NCBI RefSeq assembly: GCF_014637345.1
Contig: NZ_BMEX01000006.1
Coordinates: 1 to 64,000 of the forward strand
DNA length: 64,000 bases
Source: Kroppenstedtia guangzhouensis
GTDB lineage: Bacteria; Bacillota; Bacilli; Thermoactinomycetales; DSM-45169
Reading direction: 5' to 3'
This document shows positions 59,892 to 64,000 of the stretch, in pieces. The position numbers and the translations under genes were made by a program. Within the stretch, counting starts at the first letter, position 1, and every line of letters starts with the position of its first letter. The notes beneath the pieces were generated by a model, which saw only the letters and a list, made by a program, of their open reading frames with translations, made no database searches and was not told the origin of the DNA.

Positions 59892-61754
59892 TCAAGATCT
59901 TTCCACCGTCGCAATTGGGCGTGCCTTCCCTTTTTTTCGGATACTGCGCGTCAGTTCCGCTGTCATCTCCCAATAATGAAAAGGAGTGATCAGATAGATC
60001 CCGTTGAACAATGAAACGGCTTCATCCAACAACTCTCCGGCCAGCTTCACACCGGTTTTCCTGCCTTCAGGTCCTTTCAAACCCCGCATTTGCTCCATCA
60101 CTGTTTCCGGAATTTTGACACCGGGAAGTTCATTATGAAGGAAAAGAGCATTGCGATGACCGGTGAGAGGCATCACACCGATAAAGATCGGGATCGGGAT
60201 GTGCCGGGTAGTTTCATGGACAAGCTGCAAAGTCTCTACATCATAAACCGGTTGGGTCATAACGAAATCGGCTCCGGCCTCCACTTTTTTCTCCAAGCGG
60301 CGGATGGCTGCCTCAATCCGGGAAACATGGGGGTTAAAAGCGGCTCCGACCACAAACCGTCCCTGTTGCCGCAAAGGTTTTCCCGAGAAAGAGATTCCCT
60401 CGTTCAATCGCTTCACCATCCGGATCAGATCAAAGGAGTTGATATCATAGATGGAGCTGGCCCCGGGGAGATCGCCGATCCGGGTGGGATCCCCCGTCAC
60501 CACCAAAATTTGATCAATGTCCAGTGCATGAAGTCCCATCAGATGGGACTGCTGGCCCAGCAGGTTTCGGTCCCGGCAGGTAATGTGCACCAACGGTTCC
60601 ACCCTCAATCGGCTTTTCAGGATGGAGGCGAGAGCCATGTTGCTCATGCGGGGGGTGGCCATTGAATTGTCAGCGAGAGTGATCGCATCGGCACCCGCCC
60701 TATGCAACGCCTCCGCCCCCTGGAGAAAGCCTTGAATGTCCAAGTCCTTCGGTGGATCAAACTCCACGATCACCGTGGTTCCCCGACGGACCTGTTCCAC
60801 CACTGTGGGTCGGGAGCGCACTTCCAAGGGAAGAGCAACCACTTCCTCCTCCGGGAGCTTCGGATTCACCCGTGGGGCCGGAGGCAGTCCATGCAAGGCT
60901 TCCGCCACCTTACGGATGTGTTCCGGAGTGGTTCCACAACATCCCCCGATCAAATGGACCCCCTGTTCCCGCAAGACTTTTGCCCGGTTTCCGAAATACT
61001 CCGGCGTGGACTCGTATTGATATTCCCCGTCGCTCCCCCCCAAACGGCCGGCGTTGGGAAAGGCGGTCAGGATGAGCCCGTCGGGAACCACCGTTTTCTC
61101 CAGGGCTCGTTCCATTTGCAGAGGGCCGACGCGGCAATTGAGCCCCACTCCGTCCACCCCCTGCTTTTGCAGTTCGGCAAAAGCTTTCGTCAATGTATGT
61201 CCGTCCCTGGTTCTTCCCACCTCCAACATAGTGAGCTGAGCCAGGATGGGAAGGTCAGTGAGGGGGCGGATCACTTCCAAAGCCAGCAGCAACTCCTCCA
61301 GATCAAAAAACGTCTCCAGGATGATGCCGTCCACACCTCCGTAGAGAAGAGCAGTGGCTTGCTCCTCATAAAGATCCCGATATTCCGCCGGCGACCAGCG
61401 GGACACACGGCCGGCATTGATGGAGCCGACGGCACCCGCCACATAAGCTTTCCCTTCTGCCGCACGCCGGGCGATGGCGACGGATTCCCGGTTGATCCGG
61501 CTCACCTTTCCTTCCAGGCTGTAACGGGAGAGACGCTCCCGATTGGCCCCGTAAGTGTTGGTCTCGATCAATCGGGCCCCCGCCTCCACATACTGCCGGT
61601 GCACCTCTTCAATCCAGTCGGGGCGGGACAGGGAGAGCTCCTCCGCCGTCATTCCAACGGGAATCCCTTGTTGGTACAGATAAGTGGACATCGCCCCATC
61701 CCCTACCAACAGGGAATCCCTTAGGAGAGCCCTCAGATCCGGATGGTGAGTCAT
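59892..61754 (-). CDS. yitJ: Bifunctional homocysteine S-methyltransferase / methylenetetrahydrofolate reductase
   Basis: A 620-aa fusion. Residues ~5-300 are the Hcy-methyltransferase domain with zinc Cys in GLNCRVGPLQ and GGCCGTTPEHI; residues ~325-605 are the flavin-dependent MTHFR barrel (VEFDPPKDLDIQG, ILVVTGDPTRIGD, GADFVMTQPVYDVE). It makes 5-methyl-THF and can pass methyl groups to homocysteine. This is the B. subtilis YitJ architecture. ATG 61754 has GAGGAGGAG upstream, 14 nt after metH, so they form an operon for methionine regeneration. Confidence 0.93.
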   Translation of the reverse strand: MTHHPDLRALLRDSLLVGDGAMSTYLYQQGIPVGMTAEELSLSRPDWIEEVHRQYVEAGARLIETNTYGANRERLSRYSLEGKVSRINRESVAIARRAAEGKAYVAGAVGSINAGRVSRWSPAEYRDLYEEQATALLYGGVDGIILETFFDLEELLLALEVIRPLTDLPILAQLTMLEVGRTRDGHTLTKAFAELQKQGVDGVGLNCRVGPLQMERALEKTVVPDGLILTAFPNAGRLGGSDGEYQYESTPEYFGNRAKVLREQGVHLIGGCCGTTPEHIRKVAEALHGLPPAPRVNPKLPEEEVVALPLEVRSRPTVVEQVRRGTTVIVEFDPPKDLDIQGFLQGAEALHRAGADAITLADNSMATPRMSNMALASILKSRLRVEPLVHITCRDRNLLGQQSHLMGLHALDIDQILVVTGDPTRIGDLPGASSIYDINSFDLIRMVKRLNEGISFSGKPLRQQGRFVVGAAFNPHVSRIEAAIRRLEKKVEAGADFVMTQPVYDVETLQLVHETTRHIPIPIFIGVMPLTGHRNALFLHNELPGVKIPETVMEQMRGLKGPEGRKTGVKLAGELLDEAVSLFNGIYLITPFHYWEMTAELTRSIRKKGKARPIATVERS

Positions 61755-61768
61755 TGCCTCTCCTCCTC

Positions 61769-64000
61769 TCACACTGCATTGAAATATCTCGCTTCGGGAT
61801 GGGAAAAAACCATGGCGGAGACCGATGCCTCCGGTTCCATCATAAAACCCTCGGTCAACTTCACCCCGATCCGCTCCGGCCGGATCAAGCGAAACAGTTT
61901 GGCCTGATCTTCCAAATCGGGACAGGCCGGATAGCCAAAAGAGACCCGGATCCCTTGATAACGGGCGGAAAACCGCTCCCTCATCGTCATCTCCGGCGGA
62001 TCAGGAAAGCCCCAAGCATCCCGCATCATATGGTGCAGTCGCTCAGCGAATGCCTCCGCCAGTTCCAAGGCCAAAGCCTGCAACATATGGGAGTGCAAAT
62101 AGTCCCCGCTCTGCTTCCACGCTTCCGCCCGCTCCCGAATCCCAAAGCCGGCGGTCACTGTCAGAAAGCCCACCGTGTCCACCACCCCCGAATCCTTCGG
62201 CCGCAAAAAGTCGGCCAAACACAGGTAAGGGGCCTTGCTCTGCCGGGGAAAGGTGAAGGTCTCCAACACTTTTTCCCCCGGAAATTCCGGGTCGTAGATC
62301 TGGATGGTTTCCCCCTGGGATTGAGCCGGAAAAAACCGATAAATCCCGTCGGCACGGAGTTCCCCCGCCTCTCTCAATTGGGCGATCATTTCGTCCAGTT
62401 CCCGTTTCAATTGTATCGCTCTGGGATCTTCCTCCATCAGGAGCTTCTCCACATTTCCTTTCAGCCCCAGATGTTTGCCGAACAACATCTGCTTGTTGAT
62501 GTAAGGTTCCAAGTGGCTGATGGGATAGTTCCGCAGGATGTGAAGACGATAATCCGGCGGGGGATATACCGGCGCCTCCCGGTTTACCGTGGAGACGCGG
62601 ACCCGGGTGACCACCTTGCCCCCAACCTCCTCCCGGGTCGATATCTCGGACCTTTGGCTCCGTGCTTTCTCCCGGTTCCGTTTCACCTCTTCCACCAGCT
62701 GCCTCCGTTTTTCATCATCCCTGAGTCGATTGGCCAATTCCAATCCATTCATGGCATCCTTGGCGTAAAGAACCAGTCCGTCGTATTGGGGGGCGATCCG
62801 CTGATCAGTGAATTTCCTCGTTAAAGCCGCCCCGCCCACCAGGACGGGCAGATCCAAGTCGGCAGCTTTCATGTCTTGGGCGGTCAGTACCATCTGTTGG
62901 GCGGATTTGACCAACAGTCCCGACAACCCCACCATATCCGGTTTTTCCCGGCGGCAAGCTTCAATCAGTTGCTCCGGGGGCACTTTGATTCCCAGATTGA
63001 TCACTTCAAAACCGTTGTTGGATAAAATGATCTCCACCAAGTTCTTCCCGATATCGTGAACATCCCCTTTCACCGTGGCCAACAAGATCTTTCCCTTGCT
63101 CTCCTGACTCGTTTTTTCCATGTGGGGCTCCAAAAAAGAGACTGATGCTTTCATCACTTCAGCGCTTTGGAGCACTTCCGCCACGATCAACTGGTTGTCA
63201 TTGAACAGGCGGCCTACCTCGTCCATTCCCTTCATCAGGGGACCGTTGATAATTTCCAAGGGTTTGTGCTTTTGCAACGCCTCTTCCAAATCGGGGATCA
63301 GGCCGTCCTTGCTCCCCTCAACCACATAGCGGGCCAACCGTTCTTCCAAGGGAAGACTCTGCACCGCTTTTTTCTCTGTCGGTTTTTTGTCCCGGTAAAA
63401 AGCGGCAAATTCCGCCAGGACGTCATCATAATTTTCTTCGCCCGTTCGGAAAAGGAACTTCTCCGCCTGTGTTCTCTCCGCTTCGGAAATCGAAGCGTAG
63501 CGCTCCAGCCTCTCCGTATTGACGATGGCGTAGTCCAATCCTGCCCGGGTGCAATGATACAGACAGACTGCGTTCAGCACTTCCCGACCCGCGGGCGGCA
63601 AACCGAAGGAAACATTGGATATCCCGAGAATGGTGCTGCATTCCGGCATCGCTTCCTTGATCCTCCGGATTCCTTCCACGGTTTCCCCGGCAGATCCGAT
63701 ATAGGTTCTGTCCCCGGTCCCCACGGGGAAGATCAAGGGATCGAAAATGATATCCTCCGGCGGGATCCGGTAATGGTTTACCAACAGGTCATAGGAACGC
63801 TTGGCCACAGCCAGCTTTTGCTCAGCCTGGACAGCCATTCCCTTTTCATCGATGGTGCCCACGACCACGGCGGCTCCGTAACGGTGAATCAGGGGAGTCA
63901 CTTCCCGGAAACGGTCTTCTCCGTTTTCCAGATTGATGGAGTTGATGATCGCTTTTCCCTGGGAATATCTCAATGCTCTCTCGATCACCTCAGGATCCGT
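61769..64000 (-). CDS. metH: Cobalamin-dependent methionine synthase, partial
   Basis: At least 743 residues; the N terminus lies beyond the right window edge. Visible order: the rest of the pterin-binding barrel (INSINLENGEDRFREV, PEDIIFDPLIFPVGTG), the helical cap, the B12-binding domain with GDVHDIGKNLV (His ligand) and GLSGLLVKSAQQM, and the C-terminal SAM-activation domain (RPERIGVKLTEGFMMEPEAS). It methylates homocysteine from methyl-THF. Whether a homocysteine-binding domain precedes the pterin domain cannot be seen; the downstream yitJ supplies one. Confidence 0.95.
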   Translation of the reverse strand, partial: TDPEVIERALRYSQGKAIINSINLENGEDRFREVTPLIHRYGAAVVVGTIDEKGMAVQAEQKLAVAKRSYDLLVNHYRIPPEDIIFDPLIFPVGTGDRTYIGSAGETVEGIRRIKEAMPECSTILGISNVSFGLPPAGREVLNAVCLYHCTRAGLDYAIVNTERLERYASISEAERTQAEKFLFRTGEENYDDVLAEFAAFYRDKKPTEKKAVQSLPLEERLARYVVEGSKDGLIPDLEEALQKHKPLEIINGPLMKGMDEVGRLFNDNQLIVAEVLQSAEVMKASVSFLEPHMEKTSQESKGKILLATVKGDVHDIGKNLVEIILSNNGFEVINLGIKVPPEQLIEACRREKPDMVGLSGLLVKSAQQMVLTAQDMKAADLDLPVLVGGAALTRKFTDQRIAPQYDGLVLYAKDAMNGLELANRLRDDEKRRQLVEEVKRNREKARSQRSEISTREEVGGKVVTRVRVSTVNREAPVYPPPDYRLHILRNYPISHLEPYINKQMLFGKHLGLKGNVEKLLMEEDPRAIQLKRELDEMIAQLREAGELRADGIYRFFPAQSQGETIQIYDPEFPGEKVLETFTFPRQSKAPYLCLADFLRPKDSGVVDTVGFLTVTAGFGIRERAEAWKQSGDYLHSHMLQALALELAEAFAERLHHMMRDAWGFPDPPEMTMRERFSARYQGIRVSFGYPACPDLEDQAKLFRLIRPERIGVKLTEGFMMEPEASVSAMVFSHPEARYFNAV

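Noticed and set aside
1..64000. tRNA, rRNA, CRISPR arrays, prophage
   Set aside because: Looked for cloverleaf-like runs, conserved rRNA stretches, regularly spaced repeats and phage genes by eye; none found.

Overview
The window looks like chromosomal DNA of a moderately GC-rich, endospore-forming member of the Bacillales, most like the Thermoactinomycetaceae (Kroppenstedtia / Melghirimyces / Desmospora type). This is inferred from the gene content: B. subtilis-style fadN-fadA-fadE with a FadR-type operator, fabI behind a FapR-type box, gatCAB, a YfhH protein, a DUF2512 protein, a bifunctional YitJ-type enzyme next to metH, and a coat-like gene behind a sigma-K-type promoter. I saw no rRNA, tRNA, CRISPR array, intact insertion sequence or prophage.

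Layout. 0-4 kb: hairpin-rich flank, then a minus-strand ECF vitamin-type transporter (S component, EcfT, two ATPases). 4-8 kb: hypothetical gene, secreted alpha-amylase with a LacI-type operator, SodF-like superoxide dismutase, Gln-rich protein, small membrane protein. 8-11.2 kb: gatCAB. 11.5-15.6 kb: frameshifted small gene, SGNH hydrolase, and a DUF5819 / HTTM-DCC pair resembling SdpA/SdpB. 15.7-20 kb: cyclase-family hydrolase, EthD-like protein, and divergent proline catabolism genes. 20.3-23.3 kb: two decayed genes, three membrane or lipoprotein genes. 23.4-29.5 kb: fadNAE and ferredoxin. 29.7-36 kb: DMT exporter and a response regulator / sensor kinase / ABC transporter operon. 36-45.7 kb: NADAR protein, RNase Z, BioC-like methyltransferase, RodZ-like protein, panD, NlpC/P60 hydrolase, ptsI, speD, fabI. 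46.5-49.1 kb: murR, broken murQ, nagB. 49.3-52.6 kb: visibly AT-richer stretch with a TcaA-like protein and a NucB-Excalibur lipoprotein, then a DinB protein. 52.6-58 kb: structured inverted repeat, DUF2512 protein, alkaline-phosphatase-superfamily enzyme, YfhH, an orphan FlhA cytoplasmic-domain protein, DoxX/HxlR pair, TPR protein. 58-64 kb: ispH, coat-like protein, yitJ and partial metH.

How the genes connect. fadNAE, the proline genes and nagB feed carbon into central metabolism. fabI, panD, ispH, yitJ/metH and bioC are biosynthetic. MurNAc recycling looks compromised because murQ carries three indels while its regulator is intact. The least expected feature is a 251-aa protein matching only the cytoplasmic half of the flagellar export-gate protein FlhA, with no flagellar gene anywhere in the window. 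Other items worth follow-up are the HTTM-DCC fusion, a sensor kinase with a duplicated extracellular unit, a nuclease-Excalibur lipoprotein, and several structured leaders or gaps with no recognised RNA family.
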